DNA of 64,000 nucleotides from Hyphomicrobiales bacterium (GCA_900470775.1 UCBZ01000062.1:1-64000); one strand, 5' to 3'; positions 48,026 through 56,278 are shown, counted from the stretch's first letter. Numbers and translations are program-made. Notes: a model not told the origin generated them from the letters alone.

Positions 48026-48961
48026 TCACGTCTCCGAAAGACCCAGCATCAGCCGGATGTTCTGCACGGCCGCGCCCGAGGCGCCCTTGCCGAGATTGTC
48101 GAGCTTGGCGACCAGCACGGCCTGCTTCAGGTCGTCGTCTCCGAAAACGCGCAGTTCGAGCTTGTTGGTGTCGTTCAGCGATTCAGGCTCCAACTTGCCG
48201 CCCGCCTGCGCCGCCGGCACGACGCTGACATAGGTCGAGCCGGCATAGTGCTCGGCCAGCGCATCCTCCAGATCGGCCGCCTTCGGCTTGCCGGGCAACA
48301 GGTCGAGATGCAGCGGGATCGAGACCAGCATGCCCTGCCGGAAATTCCCGACCGAGGGCACGAAGATCGGCCGCCGCGTCAACCGGGCGTATTCCTGCAA
48401 TTCCGGCAGGTGCTTGTGCTTGAGGCCGAGGCCGTAGAGCTCGAAGGCCGGCGCCGTGCCGGCTTCATGGGCTTCGATCATGCTCTTGCCGCCGCCGGAA
48501 TAGCCCGACACCGCATTGACGGTGATGGGATGGTCCTGCGCCAGCAGCCCGGCATCGATCAGCGGCCGCAGCAATGCGATGCCGCCCGTCGGATAGCAGC
48601 CGGGGTTCGAGACCCGGTTGGCGTTGGCGATCTTCCCGGCATGGCCGGGCGCGAGTTCGGCGAAGCCATAGACCCAGCCCGGCGCGACGCGGTGCGCCGT
48701 CGCCGCATCGACGATCTTGGGCGCGTCGCTGCCGAGTTCATCGGCGAGCGCCACCGACTCCCGGGCCGCATCGTCGGGCAGGCAGAGCACGACCAGATCG
48801 ACGCCCGCCATCATGTCCTTGCGCGCCGCCGGATCCTTGCGCTTCTCAGGCGCGATGCTCTTCACCATGAGTTCTGGCACGGCCGCGAGGCGGTCACGGA
48901 TGCCAAGGCCCGTGGTGCCGGCCTCGCCGTCGATGAAGATGGATTTCAGGTTCTGGCTCAT
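48026..48961 (-). CDS. argC: N-acetyl-gamma-glutamyl-phosphate reductase (type 2)
   Basis: NADPH-dependent reduction of N-acetylglutamyl phosphate, third step of arginine synthesis. 311 residues, the shorter type 2 form. N-terminal FIDGEAGTTGLGIRDRLA, the catalytic Cys122 in SNPGCYPTG, and GYSGGGKSMIE. GGGGG precedes ATG 48961. Its leader has the features of a translation-coupled attenuator (49012-49159). Confidence 0.95.
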   Translation of the reverse strand: MSQNLKSIFIDGEAGTTGLGIRDRLAAVPELMVKSIAPEKRKDPAARKDMMAGVDLVVLCLPDDAARESVALADELGSDAPKIVDAATAHRVAPGWVYGFAELAPGHAGKIANANRVSNPGCYPTGGIALLRPLIDAGLLAQDHPITVNAVSGYSGGGKSMIEAHEAGTAPAFELYGLGLKHKHLPELQEYARLTRRPIFVPSVGNFRQGMLVSIPLHLDLLPGKPKAADLEDALAEHYAGSTYVSVVPAAQAGGKLEPESLNDTNKLELRVFGDDDLKQAVLVAKLDNLGKGASGAAVQNIRLMLGLSET

Positions 48962-49011
48962 CTGGACCCCCGATGGGTGCGAAAGCTGGATGTTTCGTCG
49001 GCTTCAGACAT

Positions 49012-49036
49012 AAAAAAACCGCGCTCGGGGCGCGGT
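49012..49036 (-). terminator. Leader terminator (attenuator) upstream of argC
   Basis: On the minus strand ACCGCGC-CCCGA-GCGCGGT followed by seven T, ending 51 nt before the argC start codon. It stands between promoter and gene, so it must be read through for argC expression. Its 3' arm (CCGAGCG, 49028-49022) can also pair with CGCTCGG at 49064-49058, giving a mutually exclusive antiterminator. Confidence 0.75.
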
Positions 49037-49064
49037 CGCGGACATTCGGGCTAACAGCCGAGCG

Positions 49065-49124
49065 TCATCGCGGTCGCGCAAGGGCGGCCGGGTTCGGGCG
49101 ACGTCGGGACAGGTTCGTGGTCAT
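49065..49124 (-). CDS. Arg-rich leader peptide of argC, apparently leaderless
   Basis: 19-residue ORF, MTTNLSRRRPNPAALARPR, with three consecutive Arg codons (CGA CGT CGC, 49106-49098) and two more at its end. Its ATG lies 6 nt past a -10 element, so transcription would start at or next to the A of ATG and the mRNA would lack a Shine-Dalgarno. This is the architecture known for the trp leader in Sinorhizobium, but here with Arg codons before an Arg gene. The stop is followed directly by the antiterminator segment. Confidence 0.7.
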   Translation of the reverse strand: MTTNLSRRRPNPAALARPR

Positions 49125-49130
49125 GAGGTG

Positions 49131-49159
49131 GATATGATGGAGGGAGGGCCTGCTGTCAA
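49131..49159 (-). promoter_or_regulatory. argC leader promoter
   Basis: Minus-strand -35 TTGACA (49159-49154), 17-bp spacer, -10 CATATC (49136-49131), then 6 nt to the A of the leader ATG at 49124. It is a consensus -35 with ideal spacing. Confidence 0.7.
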
Positions 49160-49185
49160 TGATGCGATCTCCCCGTCGAAAACTG

Positions 49186-49402
49186 CCGCGCGGAACCCCT
49201 CTCCTGCATCGAAGTCGGGTATACCCGACTTCGACACTCAGAGTGCTGAACTCGGGTATTACCCGAGTTCAGTGAGAGGGGCAGGGGTGAGGTGTCGGCC
49301 CCTGGACCAGTTGCTTGAGCAAAAGCAGCGGTGAGGTCACGACCAAGACGTCAAACGGCCGACCCCTCACCCTGCCCTCTCCCTATGGGAGAGGGTTCCC
49401 CG
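49186..49402. repeat. CCCTCTCC/GGGTGAGG repeat with two inserted palindromes
   Basis: Inverted GAACCCCTCTCC / GGAGAGGGTTCC ends with TGAGGTGTCGGCCCCT and CGGCCGACCCCTCACC inside. Between 49209 and 49271 sit two extra palindromes: TCGAAGTCGGGTA/TACCCGACTTCGA, and TGAACTCGGGT/ACCCGAGTTCA with a 3-nt loop. The related element at 56303-56452 lacks these. No gene in 49160-49458. Confidence 0.8.
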
Positions 49403-49458
49403 CGCGCTTGATTGCAACGTGATTAGAATCGGTTCGCCCGTTCTGCTGCCTGCCTGAT

Positions 49459-50415
49459 TCAACCAGCCTTCTTCAGCGCCAGCCCCTGGATGTAGTGCTG
49501 GGCGACGGCCGAGCCGGCGATCGCGGTGGCGTCGGCATGGTCGTAGGGCGGCGAGACCTCGACGATGTCCATGCCGCGAAAATCGAGGTCGCGGAGGCCC
49601 CAGACCATGCGCAGCGCCTGCTCCGACGTGAATCCGCCGGCAACGGGCGTGCCCGTGCCCGGCGCGAAGGCGGGGTCGAGCGCGTCGATGTCGAAGGTGA
49701 GATAGGCCGGGCCTGCGCCCACGCGCTGCCGGATCCGCGCGATCGTGCCGGCCACGCCGAGTTCATGGGCCGCATAGGCGTCGAGCACCTCGAGCCCGCA
49801 ATCGCGCGGCGCGACCGTGCGCAGGCCGATCTGGATCGAACGCTCGGTGTCGATCAGCCCCTCGCGCACGGCCTCCAGGACGAAGGAGCCATGGCTGATC
49901 GCGCCGACGCCGTCATCCCAGGTGTCCTGATGGGCGTCGAACTGGACCAGCGCGAGCCGGCCGTGGCGGGCGACATGGGCGCGCAGCAGCGGCAGGGTGA
50001 TGAAGTGATCGCCGCCCAACGTGACGAGATGGGCACCTGAGGCGATGATGCCGGCCGCCTCATGCTCGATCGCCCGCGCGCAGCCCTGCAGATCGCTGCG
50101 CGGCAGCAGGCAGTCGCCATAATCGACGGCGCTCAGCCGCTCAAACGGGTCGATGCGGGAAGGATATTGCGCATCGCCGTCAAAGATCACGCTGGCGCGG
50201 CGCAAGGCCTGCGGTCCAAAACGCGTGCCCGGACGGTTCGAGACGGCGAGGTCGAAGGGCACGCCCCATATCACCAGGTCGCAGCCGGAGACATCCTTGG
50301 AATAGCGCCGCCGCATGAAGGAGAGCGCGCCGGCATAGGTCGGATCCTGCGCCGGCCCTCGCCTGTCGCCGGTGAAGGCGTGGTCGATCGGCGGCGTATC
50401 GGCGGGCTCGGTCAT
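49459..50415 (-). CDS. Agmatinase/arginase-family ureohydrolase
   Basis: 318 residues with all manganese-binding motifs: GGDH (134-137), DAHQD (160-164) and DIDALDP near 242. FDLAVSNRPGTRFGPQALR at the N-terminus favours the agmatinase (SpeB) branch or related guanidinobutyrase/guanidinopropionase enzymes over arginase. It releases urea and an amine or amino acid. Gene order gives no specific substrate. Confidence 0.9.
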   Translation of the reverse strand: MTEPADTPPIDHAFTGDRRGPAQDPTYAGALSFMRRRYSKDVSGCDLVIWGVPFDLAVSNRPGTRFGPQALRRASVIFDGDAQYPSRIDPFERLSAVDYGDCLLPRSDLQGCARAIEHEAAGIIASGAHLVTLGGDHFITLPLLRAHVARHGRLALVQFDAHQDTWDDGVGAISHGSFVLEAVREGLIDTERSIQIGLRTVAPRDCGLEVLDAYAAHELGVAGTIARIRQRVGAGPAYLTFDIDALDPAFAPGTGTPVAGGFTSEQALRMVWGLRDLDFRGMDIVEVSPPYDHADATAIAGSAVAQHYIQGLALKKAG

Positions 50416-50433
50416 GTCAGGGTCCGTTGCGAG

Positions 50434-50715
50434 TCAGCGGCGCGTGCCGGCGAGCCAGACATAAAGGCACCAGGGCAGGATCAGGGCGAGGCCGGAGAGG
50501 ACCAGCCGCAGCGTCGTCCAGGCGACCGGGTTCTGGAGCGCGCGGCCATCGAGTTCCGGCACGCCATGGATCAGCCCAAGCGCGACGGCCGGCGCGAGGA
50601 AGATCGCCAGCGCGTTGCCGATGCGGCGGCCACGCGGCAGGTCATGGCGCGCCAGCGCAAGCAGGGCCGGCACGGCGATCATACCGAAGGCGATCAGGAT
50701 CAGGAGGACGCGCAT
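50434..50715 (-). CDS. Small three-helix membrane protein next to ureohydrolase
   Basis: 93 residues from ATG 50715 (GGAGGA-like site upstream) with three hydrophobic segments (LLILIAFGMIAVPALLAL, AIFLAPAVALGLIHG, LVLSGLALILPWCLYVWL). It ends 18 bp before the ureohydrolase start, hence probably one operon. No family recognised. Confidence 0.7.
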   Translation of the reverse strand: MRVLLILIAFGMIAVPALLALARHDLPRGRRIGNALAIFLAPAVALGLIHGVPELDGRALQNPVAWTTLRLVLSGLALILPWCLYVWLAGTRR

Positions 50716-50812
50716 GAGGGAGCCGGACGAGAACGATTCGGCCGCTGTAGCATGAACCGCGTCGGCCTCAAGCTCGGCACTGCCGCAAAGCCGCGATCGG
50801 AGGCCGGCCGGT

Positions 50813-51685
50813 TCAGACCAGAACGCCGGCCGCCACGGACGCGCCGACATCCAGACCGGCGAAGATGCCGACGGCGACGCCGAAGGCCCCGGCACTTTTG
50901 AGTGCATCCGAGATGGTGATACTGCCGCCAGTGATATTGGTGCCGAACAGCACGAGCGCAAAACTTCCGCCGCCGGGCGCGCCCGGAAAGTTGGAGGACG
51001 CGGCGATGATCGAGGTCGCGCCCTTGAGGTCGTTGCGATTGTTCATCGGCCGGCGCGACATGATGCGCGACCCCGTGCTCGGAAAGCTCGCAGGCGCTAC
51101 GTTCAATCCGAAGGGGAACGGACCCTTGCCCAGCGTCACGCCCGCGAAGTCGAACAGATGCTGCTCCGGGTCGCCATCCTCCAGGATGAAGAACCGCGCC
51201 AACGCGCCTCCGGTCGGCCCTACGCTGAACGAGATGCTTGCATTGCCGTCGATCACGAAGTTCGTCGCGGAGAAGCCCAGGATGCGTATGACAGCGGGTG
51301 TCGGTGGCGGCGGCGGGAGCGGCTTCGGCACCGGCTTCGGAGGATCGATTGGATCGACCGGGAACGGAAAGGGATCGACCGGGAAGACGCTGCGGGCGAG
51401 TTCGTTCAGCTTGCCCAGCGTAAAGCCATGGGGATCGACGCGACCGTCTCGAAACTTCAACGGCACATTCTTGTTCTGAAACTTGACGATCGCCGCGATC
51501 ACCTCTTTCGAGGCCTGCCCGTTGGCGGTCGGAGGCGGCAGGATCGTGCCGGTGCCGCCGTCTTCCGGTAGAATCCGGTGCAGCAGCGTGATGATCGTTT
51601 GCTGATCCTTGACTGAGTTCAAGGCCGGCTGCCGGCCCACGGCCGAGCCGATCGTCTTCTGTGGCTTCTTGACGACATCCGGCAT
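50813..51685 (-). CDS. Peptidoglycan-binding-like protein with Pro-rich linker and unknown C-terminal domain
   Basis: 290 residues without a signal peptide. Residues about 12-105 carry the pattern of PGBD-like domains seen near contractile-injection and lysozyme proteins: SVGRQPALNSVKDQQTIITLLHRILP, VIAAIVKFQNKN, then DGRVDPHGFTLGKLNELA. A Pro-rich linker follows (VDPFPFPVDPIDPPKPVPKPLPPPPP). The C-terminal half (about 150-290) is beta-rich and Gly/Ala-rich, not recognised. ATG 51685 chosen over GTG/ATG further upstream. Neighbours give no functional hint. Confidence 0.7.
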   Translation of the reverse strand: MPDVVKKPQKTIGSAVGRQPALNSVKDQQTIITLLHRILPEDGGTGTILPPPTANGQASKEVIAAIVKFQNKNVPLKFRDGRVDPHGFTLGKLNELARSVFPVDPFPFPVDPIDPPKPVPKPLPPPPPTPAVIRILGFSATNFVIDGNASISFSVGPTGGALARFFILEDGDPEQHLFDFAGVTLGKGPFPFGLNVAPASFPSTGSRIMSRRPMNNRNDLKGATSIIAASSNFPGAPGGGSFALVLFGTNITGGSITISDALKSAGAFGVAVGIFAGLDVGASVAAGVLV

Positions 51686-51798
51686 GACTAACCCCCTCAT
51701 TAGAACAAGCGGATTCACTCGGCAGGCTTGGCCAGTCCAGAAACGTACCATAGCAGAGCCAAAGTGCCAGCCCCCCGCAGTACAGAAACCGCTGTGCC

Positions 51799-52551
51799 TC
51801 AGCGCCCGCCGCCGACGCGCAGGATCGAGCCGACCACATAGGACGCCGCATCCGACAGTGCGAACAGCACCACCTCGGCGATTTCCTCCGGCTGCGCGGC
51901 GCGCTTCAACGGGATTGACGGCGCGATGCGTGCGACGCGGCCGGGCTCGCCCGACGAGATCGCATGGATGTCGGTCTCGGTCATCCCCGGGGCGACAGCG
52001 TTGACCCGGATCCCCGTCGGCGCCAGTTCCTTGGCCAGGCCGAGGGTGAAGGAATCGATCGCGCCTTTCGAGGCGGCATACCAGACGAACTCGTCGGCCG
52101 AGCCGAGGCCCGCCGCGATCGAGGAGATGTTAACGATCGCCCTGTCCCTGGCTGAGCCATTGGCGAGCAAAGCGCGGGCGGCTTCGCGCGCCACCAGGAT
52201 CGCGCCGGTGACGTTGACGTCGATGCAGGTGCGGATCACCCGCGGATCGGCATCCGCCAGCTTGCTCGCCGGCCCGGTGATGCCGGCATTGTTGACGACA
52301 TGGGTCAGTGGGCCGAGCGCCGCGGCGGCCTCCGCGAAAACGCGGGCGATGTCCGCATCGTTGGCCATGTCACCCTGGAGGGCCACGGCGCTTGCACCTG
52401 CCGCCTCGCAGGCCGCGACGACCTTCGCGGCCGCATCGGCATTGGCTTGGTAGTTGACCGCGACGTCGTAGCCGCGTTGCGCCGCCATGATGCAGATGGC
52501 AGCGCCGATGCCCCGGCTGCCGCCGGTGACGAGGAGAACGGGTCGGGACAT
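51799..52551 (-). CDS. SDR-family oxidoreductase
   Basis: 250 residues of the classical short-chain dehydrogenase fold: cofactor motif TGGSRGIGAAIC (about 9-20), NNAGITG near 85, catalytic Ser in NISSIAAG, Tyr-Lys in WYAASKGA, and GRVARIAPSIPLKRAAQPEEIAEVVLFALSDAASYVVGSILRVGGG at the end. Glucose-dehydrogenase/FabG-like; substrate not predictable. ATG 52551 fits the fold start. Confidence 0.92.
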   Translation of the reverse strand: MSRPVLLVTGGSRGIGAAICIMAAQRGYDVAVNYQANADAAAKVVAACEAAGASAVALQGDMANDADIARVFAEAAAALGPLTHVVNNAGITGPASKLADADPRVIRTCIDVNVTGAILVAREAARALLANGSARDRAIVNISSIAAGLGSADEFVWYAASKGAIDSFTLGLAKELAPTGIRVNAVAPGMTETDIHAISSGEPGRVARIAPSIPLKRAAQPEEIAEVVLFALSDAASYVVGSILRVGGGR

Positions 52552-52590
52552 GGGCGGCTCCTTGGACGATGGCACTTCACACTCAAGCCC

Positions 52591-52709
52591 TCATCCTGAG
52601 GAGCGAGCCGAAGGCACGCGTCTCGAAGGATGCTTCGGGAGGCTCCTGAACCATCTGGAACATCCTTCGAGACGACCGCTTCGCGGTCTCCTCAGGATGA
52701 GGGCTGAGG
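52591..52709. repeat. CTCATCCTGAGGAGC-type palindromic repeat, copy 2
   Basis: Same element as at 45145: CTCATCCTGAGGAGCG and CGCGTCTCGAAGGATG, a short centre, then CATCCTTCGAGACG and CCTCAGGATGAGG. Intergenic between rpsI and the SDR gene. Confidence 0.87.
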
Positions 52710-52726
52710 GAGAGCAATGAATACGA

Positions 52727-52754
52727 AAAGGGCGGCTCTTGCGAGCCGCCCTTT
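52727..52754 (-). terminator. Intrinsic terminator of rplM-rpsI
   Basis: Perfect 12-bp stem AAAGGGCGGCTC/GAGCCGCCCTTT with loop TTGC, 26 bp past the rpsI stop. Confidence 0.88.
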
Positions 52755-52780
52755 CCACATATCGGGTGATCGAAAAACGA

Positions 52781-53260
52781 TCAGCGCTTCGAGAACTGGA
52801 AGCTGCGGCGGGCCTTGGCCTTGCCGAACTTCTTGCGCTCGACGACGCGCGAGTCGCGGGTCAGGAAGCCACCCTTCTTGAGCGGGCCGCGAAGCTCGGG
52901 CTCGAAGAAGGTCAGGGCCTTGGAGATGCCGTGACGGACAGCGCCGGCCTGGCCAGAGAGACCGCCGCCCTTGACCGTGACGACGACGTCGTACTGGGTC
53001 ATGCGCTCGACGAGCTGCAGCGGCTGCTGCAGGACCATGCGCAGCACGGGACGGGCGAAGTAGACCACCTGGTCACGGGTGTTGACCGTGATCTTGCCGG
53101 TGCCGGGCTTGATCCAGACGCGGGCAATGGCGTTCTTGCGCTTGCCGGTGGCATAGGCGCGGCCCTGGGCGTCGATCTTTTTGACGTGGACGGGAGCATC
53201 CGGCTGCGCGGCCTTGGCGGCGCCGCCGAGATCGGCGAGAGACTGGAGAACTTCAGCCAT
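52781..53260 (-). CDS. rpsI: 30S ribosomal protein S9
   Basis: 159 residues with the S9 core [67 protein letters not shown]. The last Lys-Arg pair is the universally conserved tail that reaches the P-site tRNA. The N-terminal ~30-residue extension is usual in alphaproteobacteria. Starts 2 bp after rplM. Confidence 0.98.
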   Translation of the reverse strand: MAEVLQSLADLGGAAKAAQPDAPVHVKKIDAQGRAYATGKRKNAIARVWIKPGTGKITVNTRDQVVYFARPVLRMVLQQPLQLVERMTQYDVVVTVKGGGLSGQAGAVRHGISKALTFFEPELRGPLKKGGFLTRDSRVVERKKFGKAKARRSFQFSKR

Positions 53261-53262
53261 GG

Positions 53263-53724
53263 TCAGACCCTCGCATTCTTGCGGTTGAGCGCGGCGACGT
53301 CGAGCGCCTCCGGCGACTGGGCTGCGTGAGGATGCTCGCCGCCCTTGTAGACGCGCAGGTTACCGAGGATCTGGCGGAACAGCGGGCCGCGGGGCAGCAT
53401 GCGCTCGACAGCCTTCTCGACGATCCGCTCCGGGAAGCGACCTTCGAGAATGAACTTGGCGGAACGCTCCTTGATGCCGCCGGCATAGCCGGTGTGGTGA
53501 TAGTAGACCTTCTGGTCGCGCTTGCGGCCGGTCAGGACGATCTTGTCGGCATTGATGACGATGATGTTGTCGCCGCAGTCGACATGGGGCGTGTAGGCAG
53601 CCTTGTGCTTGCCACGCAGACGCAACGCCACAACAGCGGCGAGACGGCCGACGACGAGCCCGGAGGCGTCGATCACAACCCATTTCTTTTCGACATCGGC
53701 GGGCTTGAGCGAGATGGTCTTCAT
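53263..53724 (-). CDS. rplM: 50S ribosomal protein L13
   Basis: 153 residues: [68 protein letters not shown] 53724 matches the family start; the longer frame upstream is non-coding leader. Forms the usual rplM-rpsI operon. Confidence 0.98.
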   Translation of the reverse strand: MKTISLKPADVEKKWVVIDASGLVVGRLAAVVALRLRGKHKAAYTPHVDCGDNIIVINADKIVLTGRKRDQKVYYHHTGYAGGIKERSAKFILEGRFPERIVEKAVERMLPRGPLFRQILGNLRVYKGGEHPHAAQSPEALDVAALNRKNARV

Positions 53725-53761
53725 CGCGGGCACCCTTTCGGTGGCTGGAGAAAAATGACAA

Positions 53762-53780
53762 GCCGCCGGAGACCGGCGGC
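53762..53780 (-). promoter_or_regulatory. Hairpin in the rplM leader
   Basis: Perfect stem GCCGCCGG-TCT-CCGGCGGC on the minus strand, followed by TTGTCATTTTT, 38 nt before the rplM start codon. It could be a leader terminator or an L13 autoregulatory element; no known consensus was matched. Confidence 0.45.
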
Positions 53781-53966
53781 GATGTGAGGCGGGGATAGAG
53801 AGCAGACGGCCGGGTGTCAAGCACGGATGCTGCGCAAGAAATCCGAAAAACGTCTATTTTTCAATTCTCTGCTAGAAACGGTATCTTGATACCGCAACGC
53901 TTTGCGGCGCTGATCTTGCGCCTTGCGGCGTGGTTGCGCGATCATCGCGCAGGAGGAACCGTTCCC

Positions 53967-54758
53967 ATGGCCAAAAACACGATGTCCAACAGCACAATCG
54001 TCCCCGCCGCGTTGACCGCTCTCACGCTCGCCTTCGCGCAGCCAGCCCTGGCCGATGTCCATGTCATGAGTTCGGGCGGGTTCACGGCGGCGTACAAGGA
54101 TCTTGTCGCCGGCTGCGAGGTGAAGATCGGGCAGAAGATCGTGAGCGCCTATGGCGCCTCGATGGGCGCGGCGCCCGATGCCATCCCTAACCGCCTCGCC
54201 CGCGGCGAACCCGCCGACATCGTCATCCTTGCGGCCGAAGCCTTCGACAAGCTGGCGGCGGAGGGCAAGGGCGTACCGGGCAGCCGGGTCGATCTAGTGC
54301 GCTCGGCGATCGGCCTCTCGGTCAAGGCCGGTGCGCCGAAGCCCGACATCTCGACGGTCGCGGCACTCAAGAAGACGCTGATGGAGGCCACGACGATCGC
54401 CTATTCGGCCAGCGCCAGCGGGACCTATCTCTCCGAGGAGCTCTTTCCCAAGCTCGACCCGAGCGGCGCGGTGATGGCGAAAGCGAAGAAGATCTTCAGC
54501 GAGCGCGTCGGCACCGTGGTGGCGCGCGGCGAGGCCGAACTCGGTTTCCAGCAGGTCAGCGAACTGGTCACGATCGACGGGCTGGATTTCGTCGGCACGC
54601 TGCCGGAGGAGGTGCAGCGCGTCACGGTGTTCTCGGCCGGGCTCGCCGCCGGATCGAAGGAACCCGAGGCCGCGAAGAAGCTGATTGCCTGCCTGGGTTC
54701 GCCGGAATCCGCGCCAGCGATCCGGAAGACAGGGCTGGAACCGCTGCCGCAGAAGTAA
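53967..54758 (+). CDS. ModA-like periplasmic substrate-binding protein, orphan
   Basis: 263 residues. Signal peptide through FAQPALAD, then VHVMSSGGFTAAYKDLVAG, a molybdate-binding-protein-like fold (SBP_bac_11) with GASMGAAPDAIPNRLARGEPADIVILA. AGGAGG at 53951 supports ATG 53967. No ABC permease or ATPase accompanies it. Proteins of this subgroup are often annotated as ModA but may bind other oxyanions or organic acids. Confidence 0.85.
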   Translation: MAKNTMSNSTIVPAALTALTLAFAQPALADVHVMSSGGFTAAYKDLVAGCEVKIGQKIVSAYGASMGAAPDAIPNRLARGEPADIVILAAEAFDKLAAEGKGVPGSRVDLVRSAIGLSVKAGAPKPDISTVAALKKTLMEATTIAYSASASGTYLSEELFPKLDPSGAVMAKAKKIFSERVGTVVARGEAELGFQQVSELVTIDGLDFVGTLPEEVQRVTVFSAGLAAGSKEPEAAKKLIACLGSPESAPAIRKTGLEPLPQK

Positions 54759-54763
54759 TCCCG

Positions 54764-54896
54764 GCTGTCATTCCGGGGCGGCGCGCAGCGCCGAACCCGG
54801 AACCCATGACTGGGCTGCATCTTTGCCACCCAGGAGGACGCTCGCCCGGTCGTGAGTTCCGGGCTCTTCGCTGGCGCGAAGCCCCGGAATGACGCG
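54764..54896. repeat. REP-like palindromic repeat (CATTCCGGGGCG type)
   Basis: TGTCATTCCGGGGCGGCGCG and CGAACCCGGAACCCATGA on the left, GAGTTCCGGGCTCTTCGC and GAAGCCCCGGAATGACGC on the right. Sits between convergent genes and shares its core with the 41.1 and 58.4 kb repeats. Confidence 0.75.
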
Positions 54897-54915
54897 GTGG
54901 CTCCGGTCGACCCCC

Positions 54916-55344
54916 TCAGCGCTCAGAGGGAATCGAATAGGTTCCCGTCGCATGCGCGACCATCTCGCTCTCGCCCTGCGAGAACAGCGCGACCTCGCCC
55001 ACCGCCAGGCGCTTGCCGAGCTTGAGCAGCTTCGCCTGCCCAATCAGCGCCGTGGGACCCGGCTTGCGCAGGAAGTTGAAATTCAGGCTCGTCGTGACCG
55101 CGAGCGCCACCGGGCCGATCTGGCCGAGGATCGCGGCATAGAGGGCGAGATCGGCGAGCGCCATCATGGTCGGGCCGGAAATCGTGCCGCCGGGGCGCAG
55201 ATGCTTCTCGTGATAGTCGCAGCGCATCCGGGCCGTCATCGGCCCGACCTCCTCGACGAAATAGGTGCGCCCGCCGATGTGGAGCTGCGGAAAGACCTGG
55301 TCGAGATAGGCTTCGAGCTCGGAGGCGGTCATGGCGATGGTCAT
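54916..55344 (-). CDS. PaaI-type hotdog thioesterase
   Basis: 142 residues with hotdog-fold features: MRCDYHEKHLRPGGTISGPTMMALADLALYAAILG, where the PGGTISGPTMMALAD helix is the thioesterase signature, then NFNFLRKPG and QGESEMVAHATGTYSIP. It would hydrolyse an acyl-CoA in the cytoplasm. Its start is 121 bp from the divergent enoyl-CoA hydratase gene, suggesting shared promoter DNA. ATG 55344 chosen; longer readings have no homology. Confidence 0.87.
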   Translation of the reverse strand: MTIAMTASELEAYLDQVFPQLHIGGRTYFVEEVGPMTARMRCDYHEKHLRPGGTISGPTMMALADLALYAAILGQIGPVALAVTTSLNFNFLRKPGPTALIGQAKLLKLGKRLAVGEVALFSQGESEMVAHATGTYSIPSER

Positions 55345-55465
55345 GTCGGGCGGATGCTCGTGTCGGGGGTCGGCGCAGGCCGAGGTGAGGCCATGCCCCT
55401 TGCAGCATGAGGGAGCGCGGCCGACAATACAGCAAAAGGCAAAGGGAAACGCTGAAGGTGACGTC

Positions 55466-56278
55466 ATGAATGCCCATCACAGGCCCGATGCCGCGCCGGC
55501 GCTGCGGCGCGAGGATGCGGAAGGCGTCGCGACGCTGACGCTCGACCGGCCACAATCGCGCAATCCGCTGAGCGAGGCGATGCTGGCGGCGCTCAGTGAC
55601 GCCTTCGCCGCGATTGCGACTGACCGCACCATCAAGGCGGTCGTTCTGGCGGGTGAAGGACCGGTCTTCTCGGCCGGTCACGATCTCAAGGAAATGAGCG
55701 CGCATCGCGCCGACGCCGACCGGGGCCGCGCCTATTTCACCGATATCCTCGGGCGCTGCTCGAAGGTGATGCGGCAGATCAGCGCCCTGCCCCAGCCCGT
55801 GATCGCGGCGGTGGAGGGCACGGCGACGGCGGCCGGCTGCCAGCTCGTGGCGAGCTGCGACCTTGCCGTTGCGGGTGAAGCCGCGCGCTTCTGCACGCCC
55901 GGCGTCCATATCGGCCTGTTCTGCTCGACGCCGATGGTGGCGCTGTCGCGCAACCTCTCGCCCAAGCACGCGCTGGAGATGCTGCTGCTGGGCGAGATGG
56001 TGCCTGCCGACGAGGCGCACAGAATGGGGCTGGTCAACCGCGTCGTGCCGGCGGGCGATGCGCTGGCGGAAGCACAACGGCTCGCGGGCGTGATTGCCTC
56101 GAAATCGCCGGCGACGATCCGCGTCGGCAAGCGCGCCTTCTACGAGCAGCGCGAGATGGGACTTGCGGCGGCCTATGACCACGCCTCGGCCGTCATGGTC
56201 GAGAACATGCTGGCGCGCGATGCGGAAGAAGGCATCGGGGCGTTTGTCGAGAAGCGCGCGCCGGTGTGGGAGGCGTAG
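55466..56278 (+). CDS. Enoyl-CoA hydratase/isomerase family protein
   Basis: 270 residues of the crotonase fold. VATLTLDRPQSRNPLSEAML, the first oxyanion-hole region VVLAGEGPVFSAGHDLKEM and the second one AAVEGTATAAGCQLVASCDLAVAG are clear. Of the two usual catalytic Glu positions, the second loop reads GVHIGLFCSTPM without Glu, as in the ECHDC3-like branch, so hydratase activity is not certain. ATG 55466 behind GAAGG. Confidence 0.88.
   Translation: MNAHHRPDAAPALRREDAEGVATLTLDRPQSRNPLSEAMLAALSDAFAAIATDRTIKAVVLAGEGPVFSAGHDLKEMSAHRADADRGRAYFTDILGRCSKVMRQISALPQPVIAAVEGTATAAGCQLVASCDLAVAGEAARFCTPGVHIGLFCSTPMVALSRNLSPKHALEMLLLGEMVPADEAHRMGLVNRVVPAGDALAEAQRLAGVIASKSPATIRVGKRAFYEQREMGLAAAYDHASAVMVENMLARDAEEGIGAFVEKRAPVWEA

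Noticed and set aside
49201-49402. CRISPR-like array from closely spaced repeats
   Set aside because: The repeats are inverted palindromic units without regular spacers or cas genes.
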